A DNA stretch of 64,000 bases from Phycisphaerae bacterium (GCA_016927755.1 JAFGLZ010000236.1:19007-83006), one strand, 5' to 3'; positions 17,229-25,748 are shown, numbered from the stretch's first letter. The notes: generated by a model not told the origin, from the sequence alone. Program-made: numbers and translations.

Positions 17229-19760
17229 TCAACTCCCGCCCAACAACGCCAACTCAACCTCCGCCACCCGACCCGCGATCAAATCCGTAACCCGAACCGT
17301 CCACGTCCCAACCGCATCGTTGATCGCCGGCACGAACGAGAACGAACAGACCCCCTCACGCGTCGTCGTGTAACGACACCACTCGCTCTCACGCCCGAGT
17401 GGGTCGAGCACCTCGACACGCAGCGGACAAACGCCGCCCACCGCCTTGCCGGACTTGCCGATCACCCGGATCGTCAGCGACACCGGCTCGCCCGGCTCCA
17501 ACCGCCCCGGCCCCTCCACCTTCACCGACTCGATCGCCTCCGGAACCACCGCGACCAGCGCCCCCCACGCCCCAGGCAGCGACAGCTCGAACGTCGCGCG
17601 ATCGCCCTCCCGCTTCGCCTCGATCAACCGCCGCCGTAGCGTGTCATACAACACCGCGCCCGCCGGCGCCGCGACGCTCACCTGCGCCGTCTGCCGGCGA
17701 CAAGTCTCGAACCGAAGCTTCCACTCGCCGAAACGAGGCCCGTACGTCCGATCGTCGTTGACGAAGAAGTGATACGCCACGTCCCCGCCCTGCAGGCTGT
17801 TCGTCAAGACACGAAGGCTCGCCGAATCCGCCGGGCGCGGCGCCTTCGCCAGCAGCGGAGCGAGCTGCCGCGCGTAGCCCTCGCGAATCTCTCGACCCTC
17901 CTCCGCCGTGACCGCGTTGCCCTTGGCCAGCGCCTCGCCGTTGCGACGGTTCAGGTACGTGAAATCAAACGCCGTCCGCTTGACGTTCGGAATCGACGCG
18001 CGCAACCCGTCATCCGCGATCACCGTCCCCCCCCGCTCCGCGAACGCCACGATCTTGGCGTGCATCGACCGCGTCAACGTGTCCGCCAGCGGCATCACCA
18101 GCACGTCGTAGCGATCCAACGCCCCCTCCACGATGTCCTCGTCCAACAACACCTCGAACGGCACGTGGTTCATCATCAGCAGCGTCGCATACGGCAGCGT
18201 CTTCTCGTTGTCGTACCCGCTGACCCACGGCCCCACGCGAAACCACGTCGCCGCCGCCGACATCAACACCGCCACGCGCGCCGGCACCCGCCGACTCGCC
18301 AGAATCGCCGGACCGTAAGGCCTGACCAGTACGTCGCACGTCCGCCCGATCGCGTCGAACGTCTCCGGCGAGCTGATAGTCGGATCCAGCGTCGTGTTCG
18401 TCGGGGCGAGCTTCCCGGCCGAATAGAAACACAAGATGTCCGGCCGCTGCGATAAGACGATCCACATCGCCTCCTTCGCATAGTCGCACCCCGCGGTGAA
18501 GTACGGATCCTTCCCGGCGAAATCCTGAGACAGATCCGCCGTCGCCTTGTCCAGCCGCACCGCCATCCGCCCGTAGACGAACAGCGTAATGTCCTGATGA
18601 ACGAGCTGGTTCTCCGAACGCCCCGCCGCCTGCAGATACGTCGTGTAGCACAGGCGCTTGATGTCCGGGTGCCCGTACGTCCACGTCCCGATGCAGTCGA
18701 GCCCCTTGTGCGAGAACCGAACCGGCGCCAGCCGATACGGCTCGTGCCACGTGATCGCGTCAGGCCGATGCTTCTTGGCGATCGGCGCCAACGCCTCATG
18801 CAGCGCCGCCGTCCCGTGCCCGCGCTGCCACCACCACTGCAAAAACCGATACCGCCCGTTGTCGTCGTCGATCAGCCCCTCCTTCACGTCCTTCGACCCG
18901 ATGCCCTTGAGCCCCCCCTTCTCCGTGAGGAACTTCCGAACGTCCAGCCCCGTCTCCTTCTTGGCCAACTCCACTACGGCGGCATTGAAGCAGAACGGCG
19001 TCTGGTACTCCGAGCTGAACATCACGTGACGCATCGAGGGATACTCGCTGAGCAGCTTCACCCAGGAATCGACCACCCCCTTGGCCTGCGCCACGAACTT
19101 GGGCTCCAGCGGACAGATCTTCCGCCGGCTCCCCTCGTAAGGCTTGCCGTCCGCCCCGACGCAGAGAATCGACGCGTCCGCCTTCGCTCGCTCCGAGAGA
19201 AGCGGGTGCAGATAAGGACCCAGCTCGAAATCGTGCCGCGTCGCCTCGTCGTACTGCCGCCGAATCTGCGCGACTCGCTCGCCGTCCGTCGCATCCGCGG
19301 GATCGCGCAGCGCGACGATGAACCCGCCCGTGAACCCGCGCCGCGCCCACCACTCGACGTCCGATCCCCCACCCCCCCACCGCCAGACCGATAGGCGTTC
19401 GGCGTCATGCCTCGGAGCAACGCTCAACGGAAACGTCACCGTCCGAGCCGGCTTGCCCCCCTTGATCAGCCTGGCCCGAACCGTGTAGTCGCCCGCGCGA
19501 AGCAGATCCGTGCGCGCCGTGTACGTTGCCGCGCCGTCCACCACATCGACCGCCGCCGGCAACCACCCGCTAACGTCAAACTCGACGCGCTCGCCCCCCG
19601 CCGCCCGCAAGACCAGCGCAACCGTCTCCCCCCGCTCATAAACATGACGAAGCGCCTCGAACCCAACCGGCGCCCCCTCACCGCCCACCGTCGCCGCGGT
19701 CACAGGCACAATCAGATGGAACACCGACAACAGGAACCCGGCAAAGGTCATCTTGGACAT
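17229..19760 (-). CDS. secreted putative glycoside hydrolase (beta-galactosidase-like architecture)
   Basis: An 843-aa exported protein; the signal peptide is MSKMTFAGFLLSVFHLIVPVTAA. ATG at 19760 begins the signal; an upstream extension is charged and unlikely. Residues about 30-120 look like an Ig-like fold. A TIM-barrel-like region (about 120-480) contains WWARRGFTGGFIVALRDP, MFSSEYQTPFCFN and TWHEPYRLAPV, with a candidate acid/nucleophile pair in SSE and HEP. A Rossmann-like region at about 520-660 (RYDVLVMPLADTL, ERGGTVIADDGLR) resembles the GH42 trimerisation domain. A C-terminal Ig-like domain includes GPGRLEPGEPVSLTIRV. No CAZy family can be assigned by eye. Confidence 0.6.
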   Translation of the reverse strand: MSKMTFAGFLLSVFHLIVPVTAATVGGEGAPVGFEALRHVYERGETVALVLRAAGGERVEFDVSGWLPAAVDVVDGAATYTARTDLLRAGDYTVRARLIKGGKPARTVTFPLSVAPRHDAERLSVWRWGGGGSDVEWWARRGFTGGFIVALRDPADATDGERVAQIRRQYDEATRHDFELGPYLHPLLSERAKADASILCVGADGKPYEGSRRKICPLEPKFVAQAKGVVDSWVKLLSEYPSMRHVMFSSEYQTPFCFNAAVVELAKKETGLDVRKFLTEKGGLKGIGSKDVKEGLIDDDNGRYRFLQWWWQRGHGTAALHEALAPIAKKHRPDAITWHEPYRLAPVRFSHKGLDCIGTWTYGHPDIKRLCYTTYLQAAGRSENQLVHQDITLFVYGRMAVRLDKATADLSQDFAGKDPYFTAGCDYAKEAMWIVLSQRPDILCFYSAGKLAPTNTTLDPTISSPETFDAIGRTCDVLVRPYGPAILASRRVPARVAVLMSAAATWFRVGPWVSGYDNEKTLPYATLLMMNHVPFEVLLDEDIVEGALDRYDVLVMPLADTLTRSMHAKIVAFAERGGTVIADDGLRASIPNVKRTAFDFTYLNRRNGEALAKGNAVTAEEGREIREGYARQLAPLLAKAPRPADSASLRVLTNSLQGGDVAYHFFVNDDRTYGPRFGEWKLRFETCRRQTAQVSVAAPAGAVLYDTLRRRLIEAKREGDRATFELSLPGAWGALVAVVPEAIESVKVEGPGRLEPGEPVSLTIRVIGKSGKAVGGVCPLRVEVLDPLGRESEWCRYTTTREGVCSFSFVPAINDAVGTWTVRVTDLIAGRVAEVELALLGGS

Positions 19761-19920
19761 GAAAGACTTGCCCCTATGACGTTCCCTCAGGAAGACGTGC
19801 GCCAAAACGCACCCCACACAACAGCAGGACCTCCTGCCCCCGCGATAGTGGGCAGAAGGTCCCCAATATCATCACGTAGCGACAAAAGGAACGCGAACGC
19901 CCTTCTCGGTTCGACAGTCT

Positions 19921-20060
19921 CGTCGCGGGTGGCATGGGTCCGCACGGCCAGACCATTCCGACCCAACAACCGACGGGTCAGCGAGATGCACCGTTCTGAA
20001 TCAGCGCGGCGCTCCGCGGACCCGTGTTCCGTTGCTCGTCAGAAGGCCCATCTGACGTTG
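19921..20060. repeat. dispersed intergenic repeat, copy 2
   Basis: Second copy of the repeat at 11068-11215. It shares CGCGGGTGGCATGGGTCCGC at the left and GCGGACCCGTG near 20016-20026, with GGGTCCGC (19936-19943) and GCGGACCC (20016-20023) as inverted arms enclosing about 72 nt. Between the arms the two copies diverge but keep block order (AACCATT or GACCATT, then GATGCA, then CTGAATCAG). It lies between the sugar-isomerase-fold gene and the glycoside hydrolase gene, upstream of the latter. The remainder of 19761-20167 shows no gene. Confidence 0.75.
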
Positions 20061-20167
20061 AGCCATGCCTCCCCGAAAGCGACGCGAGACTCACTCACCG
20101 AAAACGTCGCTGACGAACCAAGCGCCGCAACGTTCCTCCATATCGACGTGCCGACCTTTCGAGACCC

Positions 20168-21625
20168 CTAAACGTGCTCCGTCGCAATCCCGAACATCTG
20201 CCCATACGCCTGGAAGTCCCGAACGTGATCCCCGTAAATGAAGAGCTGATGGAACCCCTTCGTGTCACGCGTGTCGACCGGCCCGTCAATGGCCAGCTCG
20301 ACCGACGTGCGGCACCCGCCCGCCGGCGGCGTGTCGAAGTTACGGAGAACCTTGCCCTTGCCCAGCATCATCTTGCCCGGGCCCGCGAACTGCATCACCG
20401 TCACCTCTTGCTCAGGCCGCCAGATGACCTGCAGCGACACCCCAATGTCCGACTCGCTGTGGCTCCGCAGGATGAACTTCTCAGACGGCTTGTCGTACCC
20501 GTTCAGCTTCGTCCCGCACACGCAGTGCGCGCCGATGAAAGTGTTGTGCACCGTCTCCGGAACCGGGTCCTGCTGAAAGCCCGGCCTGTCCAGCAGCTTG
20601 CAGCACAGCATGTGAGACATGACCGCGTTGATGTCGGCCTCGCACACCCCCGGAATACCCACGTCGAGCAGCTTGGCGTACGCCATGCACGGCGGACACG
20701 GAATCTCCCGAGCCATCACCAGACCCAGGCAATCCATCGTGAACCCGTTGCACTGCTCGGCCTTCATGATGTCCAGACACGCATAGTAGTTCCGCGACGC
20801 GTTGATGATGTCTTCCCGCTTCGGCTCGACGATCTTGGCCGCCCGCTTCTGATAGTCGTCCGCCATCGCCACGACCTTCGGGTCCTTCGCGTCGATCTTC
20901 TTGAACGCCTCCGGAAACCGCGCGCGAGGCAAGTACCGCAGCTTCAGACCGAACGGCTCCAGCACCTGGTCCTTCGTCTCGCTCCCCCGGAGCACCGCGA
21001 TCCGAGACCGACGCACGTCGTGCTCCGTCCGAATCATCTTCATGCCGTAACGAATCGGGTTCAGCTCGAAGTCCGCCGACGACGCCAGATACACCCCCGG
21101 CTGCTTCGAGACCTGCTGGATATGACCCGTGAAGCACGTCCCCAGCGGCGCGAAGATGATCGTCGGCCGTCCGCTGCCCGCCAGCTTGTTCACGCTGGCC
21201 CACTGGTTCATGTGCAGCGGCATGAGAATCACGCCGCCCGGCTTGGTCTGCTTGATCTTGGCCAGAAACGCATTGACCGCCGCCTCGTCGTAAAGCGGCT
21301 CCGGCTCGATGTCCACGCGAACCTTCAACTCCTCCCCGAACTTGGCGATCAGCGCCTTGCCCTTCTTCATGTACTCCTGACACGCGCCAACGTCCCACGC
21401 CGTCCCCGGCCACCCCAGCCAATACTTGTCCTTCGGGCGAAGAAATGCCACGCGGACGTCCGGCCACTTCTCCCTCGGCTCCGCGTCGATCGGCTCCGAG
21501 GCCTCCGCCGCCGTCGCCTCACGCAGTACGTACCCCCCGACGACCCCCGCGCCCGCCGCCGTCAGCAGCAGCTCACGCCGAGATAGACCCCCGCCCCCGC
21601 ACGAACACGACTGATGATGACACAT
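20168..21625 (-). CDS. Tat-exported sugar-isomerase-fold protein (L-fucose/arabinose isomerase-like)
   Basis: A 485-aa protein. ATG at 21625 has GGGAG 8 nt upstream. The N-terminus contains GGGGLSRRELLLTAAGAGVV, a twin-arginine signal, so it is exported folded. The mature region resembles the L-fucose/L-arabinose isomerase-like superfamily in strand order: a first Rossmann domain (VAFLRPKDKYWLGWPGTAWD), ILMPLHMNQW, TIIFAPLGTCFTGH, and NGFTMDCLGLVMAREIPCPPCMAY. The C-terminal half has HSESDIGVSLQVIWRPEQEVTVMQFAG. Export is odd for a sugar isomerase; it may instead bind a sugar. The substrate is unknown. On the same strand as ThuA and the Tat Gfo/Idh gene. Confidence 0.7.
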   Translation of the reverse strand: MCHHQSCSCGGGGLSRRELLLTAAGAGVVGGYVLREATAAEASEPIDAEPREKWPDVRVAFLRPKDKYWLGWPGTAWDVGACQEYMKKGKALIAKFGEELKVRVDIEPEPLYDEAAVNAFLAKIKQTKPGGVILMPLHMNQWASVNKLAGSGRPTIIFAPLGTCFTGHIQQVSKQPGVYLASSADFELNPIRYGMKMIRTEHDVRRSRIAVLRGSETKDQVLEPFGLKLRYLPRARFPEAFKKIDAKDPKVVAMADDYQKRAAKIVEPKREDIINASRNYYACLDIMKAEQCNGFTMDCLGLVMAREIPCPPCMAYAKLLDVGIPGVCEADINAVMSHMLCCKLLDRPGFQQDPVPETVHNTFIGAHCVCGTKLNGYDKPSEKFILRSHSESDIGVSLQVIWRPEQEVTVMQFAGPGKMMLGKGKVLRNFDTPPAGGCRTSVELAIDGPVDTRDTKGFHQLFIYGDHVRDFQAYGQMFGIATEHV

Positions 21626-21775
21626 AATCGCCGCTCCCTGATCTCCCGGGCCCCACGAACGACAAACGCCCCAAAGGCCCGCAACCAACCAAGATTCCAA
21701 AGAATTGACGCTTCCGCCTCGCCCGCCAACCCTCAATTGTCACAGCTCATCACGTCCAAGGTCAAGGGGGGAGCA

Positions 21776-21815
21776 GAAAGTGAGAAGAGAGAAGTGAGAA
21801 GAGTGAAGTGACAAG
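21776..21815. repeat. GAAGTGAGAAG array, left flank of four-helix-bundle element
   Basis: A short-period array of GAAGTGAGAAGAGA units. Its reverse complement occurs at 22221-22266, so the four-helix-bundle pseudogene between them is bracketed by inverted arrays. Such purine-rich short repeats commonly flank genes of this family in environmental genomes (recalled, not verified). This suggests a discrete inserted unit from about 21776 to 22266. Confidence 0.8.
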
Positions 21816-21851
21816 ACAGGAAGAAGAAAGACGACAATCAATCACGGCGCC

Positions 21852-22208
21852 CTACCCGCTGCCATCCTTTGTCTTCTTGATGACGGTCGTCAGAATCGCG
21901 ATCAGCTCATTGCACTCCTTCGTCAATGGCGCGACCTTCGCGGACGTCACCACCTCGGCCGCACCAAGCAGCCGAAGCCAATAGTGCGTCTCCCTAGCCT
22001 ACTTGCACGCAATCATGTACTTGGACACGAAGTCAGCGCGACTCTGCCCGCACTGCCCCTCCTCGACATTGGCGCCGATGGACGTCCCCGACCGAAGCAG
22101 TTGTCTCCCCACCGGCCGACCGACGCCGGGCCTCCGGTCCAGATCCTGAACAAGCCTCACAATACGAACCGAGAACCGAAACGTCCGCTCACACAGAGCC
22201 CGCTTCAT
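21852..22208 (-). pseudogene. four-helix-bundle protein (23S intervening-sequence type), amber-interrupted
   Basis: The reading frame from ATG 22208 (SD GAGAGG) encodes MKRALCERTFRFSVRIVRLV...LLRSGTSIGANVEEGQ..QSRADFVSKYMIACK, the classic N-terminus of the four-helix-bundle family of 23S rRNA intervening sequences (also related to the Avd accessory protein of diversity-generating retroelements). A TAG stop at 21999-22001 ends it after 69 residues. The same frame then continues without further stop as ARETHYWLRLLGAAEVV... to TAG at 21852-21854. The family has Glu where the stop is (CKEARETHYWL), so a single GAG to TAG change explains the break. A sequencing error, a real pseudogene or suppressed amber are all possible. 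Confidence 0.88.
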
Positions 22209-22220
22209 CCGCCTCTCCCC

Positions 22221-22266
22221 TTTCTCACTTCTCTCTTCTCACTTCTCTCTTCTTACTTCTCACTTC
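22221..22266. repeat. GAAGTGAGAAG array, right flank of four-helix-bundle element
   Basis: Minus-strand reading gives repeated GAAGTGAGAAG(AGA) units, the inverse of the array at 21776-21815. It overlaps the last codons of the ThuA gene: the ThuA stop codon, TGA at 22260-22262, lies within a GAAGTGAGAAG unit. The array therefore both flanks the four-helix-bundle unit and defines the ThuA 3' end. Confidence 0.8.
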
Positions 22267-23075
22267 CGCCGCAGCCGAGCATCAGGCTCAAGGGCCAGAT
22301 CCTTCTCACTGACGGTACACGGCGCCCCCTCCGCAGGAATCTCGCGGCGCGCCGTCCACAGGATTCCGTTGACTAGCGACCTGCGAAACGCCTCCAGCCC
22401 GAACTCCTTGTGAAAATGACCCAGAACGCAGCCGAACGACCGCCCCCCCTTCGACCCCGCCCGCTCATACGCCCAGCCGACGACGTACTCCGTCCCGTCC
22501 ACCTGAACCGTCATGACCGGCGTGACGCCCTCGGCGAACCGCAGCGCCAGGTAATACTCGTCATGGAGCTCATAGGGCCTCCACCCCCGACAAATCGGGT
22601 GATCGGGATTCGGCTGCCGGATCTCCAACTTCGCGAACTTCAGCTTGCTGAAGCTGCTGTTGAACCAACCGCCCAGCGCCTTCATCCACCGCTGGCCGAC
22701 CTCATCGCCCTCCGCCCCCGTCGCCCAGTGGATCGCCGACAAACCAACCCCCTTGGCTAGCAGCGCCTCCGCCTGCGCGCGATGCTTCGGATCCAGCAGC
22801 ACGTTCCCCGCCTGCTTCGTATAGAAGACGATCGCCCCCACGCCCTCCAGCACCGCCGGATCCTTCGGCCAGCCGTTCGACACCACCGCCCGAACCCCCG
22901 CCGTCTGCTCCAAACACTTGCCCAGCAGCGCGCACTCCGCCATGTACTCATGCGTCGTGTAAGGGTGATCCCGATCCTTCCCGATCAACAGAATCTTGGT
23001 CGACCCATCACCAGCGGCCAAACACGACGCCGTCCAACACACCACGGAAACCGATGCAAACAAACGAAGTAACAT
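22260..23075 (-). CDS. secreted ThuA-domain protein
   Basis: A 271-aa protein. ATG at 23075, with GGAGG 10 nt upstream, begins a signal peptide (MLLRLFASVSVVCWTASCLAA). The mature part is a class-I glutamine-amidotransferase-like ThuA domain: ILLIGKDRDHPYTTHEYMAECALLG at the first strand, GVGAIVFYTKQAGNVLLD, GVGLSAIHWATGAEGD (position of the nucleophile elbow, with His in place of Cys), DHPICRGWRPYELHDEYYLAL and FGCVLGHFHKEFG. ThuA proteins are linked to trehalose or other sugar utilisation in several phyla. The C-terminus ends in the GAAGTGAGAAG array, so it may be slightly altered from its ancestral end. Confidence 0.85.
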   Translation of the reverse strand: MLLRLFASVSVVCWTASCLAAGDGSTKILLIGKDRDHPYTTHEYMAECALLGKCLEQTAGVRAVVSNGWPKDPAVLEGVGAIVFYTKQAGNVLLDPKHRAQAEALLAKGVGLSAIHWATGAEGDEVGQRWMKALGGWFNSSFSKLKFAKLEIRQPNPDHPICRGWRPYELHDEYYLALRFAEGVTPVMTVQVDGTEYVVGWAYERAGSKGGRSFGCVLGHFHKEFGLEAFRRSLVNGILWTARREIPAEGAPCTVSEKDLALEPDARLRRK

Positions 23076-23257
23076 GATCAGCAAACCTCCAGCAATTGGG
23101 GGTGAACCGGAAGGGCTCATCCCACGCCTCGCCCAACGCTCCGAATGTCGCCCCTCCCTCCTAACTGTCTCTCGATAAGAGGGCGCGAAGCCCTCGTCTT
23201 CAGGCACACACCATCGAGCAAATGACGACCCGATCTGGCAGTCTGAGCGGTTCTGTT

Positions 23258-23470
23258 GAACGTCTCGGGTCCCGTGCTGAACGTCTCTGGTCCTGTAGGG
23301 ACCGTGTGATAACAGCCACGTAGGACGGGCTCCGCCTGCCACGACCACTCCGCCTCCGTAAGATCGCGCCGAGCCCTTCTGGTCCCGTAGGGACCGTGTG
23401 AGAGTAGCCCCGGACTTCAGTCCGGGGAACCGGGCCACCTGCAAATGAATCAGTCCCGTAGGGACGGCTG
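23258..23470. repeat. cluster of GGTCCCGTAGGGACC-type palindromes
   Basis: Three copies of a short palindrome occur at 23289-23303 (GGTCCT-GTA-GGGACC), 23381-23395 (GGTCCC-GTA-GGGACC) and 23453-23465 (GTCCC-GTA-GGGAC). Two are followed by CGTGTGA. A perfect 9-bp stem with a 2-nt loop, CCCCGGACT-TC-AGTCCGGGG, lies at 23408-23427. Two TGAACGTCTC words at about 23258-23290 add a direct repeat. The cluster lies between the Tat Gfo/Idh stop and the ThuA start, and 23076-23560 contains no gene. It looks like a dispersed repeat family rather than a promoter. Confidence 0.8.
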
Positions 23471-23560
23471 AAGCCTCGCCATTCGTTCCAACAAGTCCCG
23501 GCGGACTTCAGGCCTTGCCAAAACCACCGCCATCAGGCGGTGGTAGTCTGCTTCCTGTCT

Positions 23561-24916
23561 TCACACTTCGTCGGGCACGACGAAGCGTGCACGGTACTCG
23601 CGCCGAATCATCGCATTCGCCTCCGCGTCCCCGACCACCTGCTCGGTCTTCGGATCGAAGTGGACCGTCCGCCCCGTTCGATACGCGATGTTCGCCAGAT
23701 GACAGATCGCCGCGCTCATGTGCCCCTCGAGGATGTCCGCCGCCAGCAGCTTGTGATCCCGCTTCCGGCACGCCTCGATCCAGTTCTTCATGTGGTCCGT
23801 GTCCATCATCGGCGCGCCCGCGACCGACTTCGTCGGACCCGGCTTCCGCTCCCGACCCAGGAACATGTGATAGCTGCTGTAATCCGGAATGATCATGTAG
23901 CCCTTCGTGCCCAGGAAGATCACCCCGACGACGTTCCGATGGTCGACGAACTCGTACTTCGTGCCCATGTCCGCCTCGGAATTCGTGATGTAGTTCCGGA
24001 CCTCGAACGTCATCAGGATCTTCCGGTCGCCGAACTCGCACGAGAACGTCTGCGTGCTCGGCGTCTCCTGGTCGGACTCGTAGATGTAGCACCCGCCCAT
24101 CGACTGCACCTTCGTCGGGTGCGTCTCCAGCCCCAGCCCCCACCGCATCATGTCGAGCTGGTGAACGCCTTGGTTGCCGATCTCCCCGCAGCCGTAGTCC
24201 CACAGGATGTGGTGCCCGTTCCTTCGAAAATCGCTGTAGGGCTTCTGCGGCGCCGGCCCCAGCCACTTGTCCCAGTCGAGCCCCGCCGGCGCCGGCTTCT
24301 CGATCGCCCGGCCCGGATTCCCGCGGTACTTGTACGCGATCCCCCGAGCCATGTAGACCCGCCCGATCGCGCCTTCCTTCATCTTGTTGATGCCCTCGAT
24401 GATGTTCGCGCTGCCGCGGCACTGCGTCCCGTGCTGGACCATCCGGTTGTACTTGCGCGCCGCCTCGACCATCTTCCGGCCCTCGAAGATGTTGTGCGAG
24501 CCCGGCTTCTCCACGTAAACGTCCTTGCCCGCCTGACACGCCCAGACCGTGCCCAGCGCGTGCCAGTGGTTCGGCGTCGCGAACGCCACCGCGTCGATCG
24601 ACTTGTCGTCGAGGATCCTCCGCATGTCCGCGACCCGCGCGGCCTTCTTGCCCGTCTTCTTCTCGTGATCCTCCGCGCGAAGGTTCAAGATCTTCTCGTC
24701 GCAGTCGCACAGCGCCGCCAGCTCCACGTTGTCGCCGGCCAGCGCCTCCAGGCTATTCATCAGCGCGCGACCCCGACCCCGAATCCCCACCGCCGCAACG
24801 CGGATCCGATCGTTCGCCCCACCCTCGCCCCGTGCCATCGACGGAGCGGCCAACACCGTCGCACCGGCCGCTGCCGCGGATGATCTAAGAAACGCGCGTC
24901 GGCTCGATCCGTTCAT
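23561..24916 (-). CDS. Tat-exported Gfo/Idh/MocA family oxidoreductase
   Basis: A 451-aa protein. The twin-arginine signal SSRRAFLRSSAAAAGATVLAAP begins at residue 3; GAGGAG lies 7-8 nt upstream of ATG 24916. The Rossmann domain follows (IRVAAVGIRGRGRALMNS), with FATPNHWHALGTVWACQAGKDVYVEKP in the usual place (EKP motif). The C-terminal substrate domain has WDYGCGEIGNQGVHQLDMMRWGL, typical of the exported planctomycete subfamily. Export of a folded, cofactor-loaded oxidoreductase fits extracytoplasmic sugar oxidation. It is on the same strand as ThuA and the isomerase-fold protein; the large spacers argue for separate promoters. Confidence 0.92.
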   Translation of the reverse strand: MNGSSRRAFLRSSAAAAGATVLAAPSMARGEGGANDRIRVAAVGIRGRGRALMNSLEALAGDNVELAALCDCDEKILNLRAEDHEKKTGKKAARVADMRRILDDKSIDAVAFATPNHWHALGTVWACQAGKDVYVEKPGSHNIFEGRKMVEAARKYNRMVQHGTQCRGSANIIEGINKMKEGAIGRVYMARGIAYKYRGNPGRAIEKPAPAGLDWDKWLGPAPQKPYSDFRRNGHHILWDYGCGEIGNQGVHQLDMMRWGLGLETHPTKVQSMGGCYIYESDQETPSTQTFSCEFGDRKILMTFEVRNYITNSEADMGTKYEFVDHRNVVGVIFLGTKGYMIIPDYSSYHMFLGRERKPGPTKSVAGAPMMDTDHMKNWIEACRKRDHKLLAADILEGHMSAAICHLANIAYRTGRTVHFDPKTEQVVGDAEANAMIRREYRARFVVPDEV

Positions 24917-25048
24917 GTCTCATCTCCTCGCGAAGCGTGAATGATTCTCCGCAACCCCGGCATCTCGCCCCATGGGATGCCGCCCACGGCGGGGTCCCAT
25001 TCTAGGCCTCACAGGGCCCCCGGGAAAAGGAAATCGGCCGGCCATGTG

Positions 25049-25187
25049 GGCCCGGCTGAGTAACGATCCTGGCGGGATGTATCCAGGCCCGAAGGGCCGA
25101 GGGAATGTAGCCAGGGGTGGAGTCCGCCGCCGCGGCGGACGCAACCCCTGGTAACCGACCACCCAGCCCGATCAGCCCTGAAAGGGC
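25049..25187. repeat. hairpin cluster with nested CCAGGGGT/ACCCCTGG palindrome
   Basis: Several hairpins lie in tandem: GGCCC-GAA-GGGCC at 25086-25098; a nested 41-bp inverted repeat at 25111-25151 (CCAGGGGT, GTCCGCCGC, centre C, GCGGCGGAC, ACCCCTGG); and GCCCT-GAA-AGGGC at 25175-25187. The GAA loops and matched stems make these members of a structured intergenic repeat family. They lie upstream of the Tat Gfo/Idh gene and downstream of the DUF255 gene. No coding sense is visible in 24917-25433. Confidence 0.8.
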
Positions 25188-25433
25188 GAAGGAAGTTCCT
25201 GCTCATGGCCCTCCCGGATGTTCGCCTCCGTCTAGCCAACACCGACCAATCCCCTCAGCCGCGCCCCTTCCCGGCGCGGCGACCAAGGAAAGCCAAGCCG
25301 GAGCCGGAACGAACACGAGGTCGCGCAAATCACGCCAGATCCCAGCTAGACCCTAACAAGGGCCGCAAAGGAAGAAGAACGTGTCGACTAGCCGGACAAC
25401 CCAAAACTCGCCCACCCGCACCCAGGGAGAATG

Positions 25434-25680
25434 CGGCATTCTGCTGCATTCTGGTGCATCGACCGCCCGCCCCTCCCAGCCCAGGCCTGTCATCGCGGCC
25501 CCGCCCCCCCCCAAAAACCGCGCATTCCCGCGCACTCCGCCGCATTCCGAGACATTCCGAGACATTCCGAGACATCGGTCACCCGCCTCTCCCCACCCCG
25601 AACGCCGAACCCCCCAAGAACCGCGCATTCCCGCGCATTCCGCCGCATTGTGGGACATTCCGAGACATTCCGGGACATCG
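25434..25680. repeat. 10-bp-phased repeat array
   Basis: Two 62-nt blocks (25516-25577 and 25619-25680) each consist of six 10-mers around TCCGAGACAT and differ at about five positions. A shorter related array, 25434-25461, has GCGGCATTCT GCTGCATTCT GGTGCATCG. All three end in CATCG. On the minus strand the GGAATG word recurs every 10 bp. The arrays lie 3' of the minus-strand DUF255 gene, in an 832-bp gene-free spacer (24917-25748). This is not a CRISPR: there are no spacers of uniform length between longer repeats. Confidence 0.85.
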
Positions 25681-25748
25681 CCGCCACCCCTTGGCCGTGG
25701 CGCCGTCACGCGTCTGTCGTGCCCACGATCCAGATCCCCCGCTCAACG

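Noticed and set aside
25434..25680. CRISPR-like array
   Set aside because: Units are contiguous 10-mers with no spacers.
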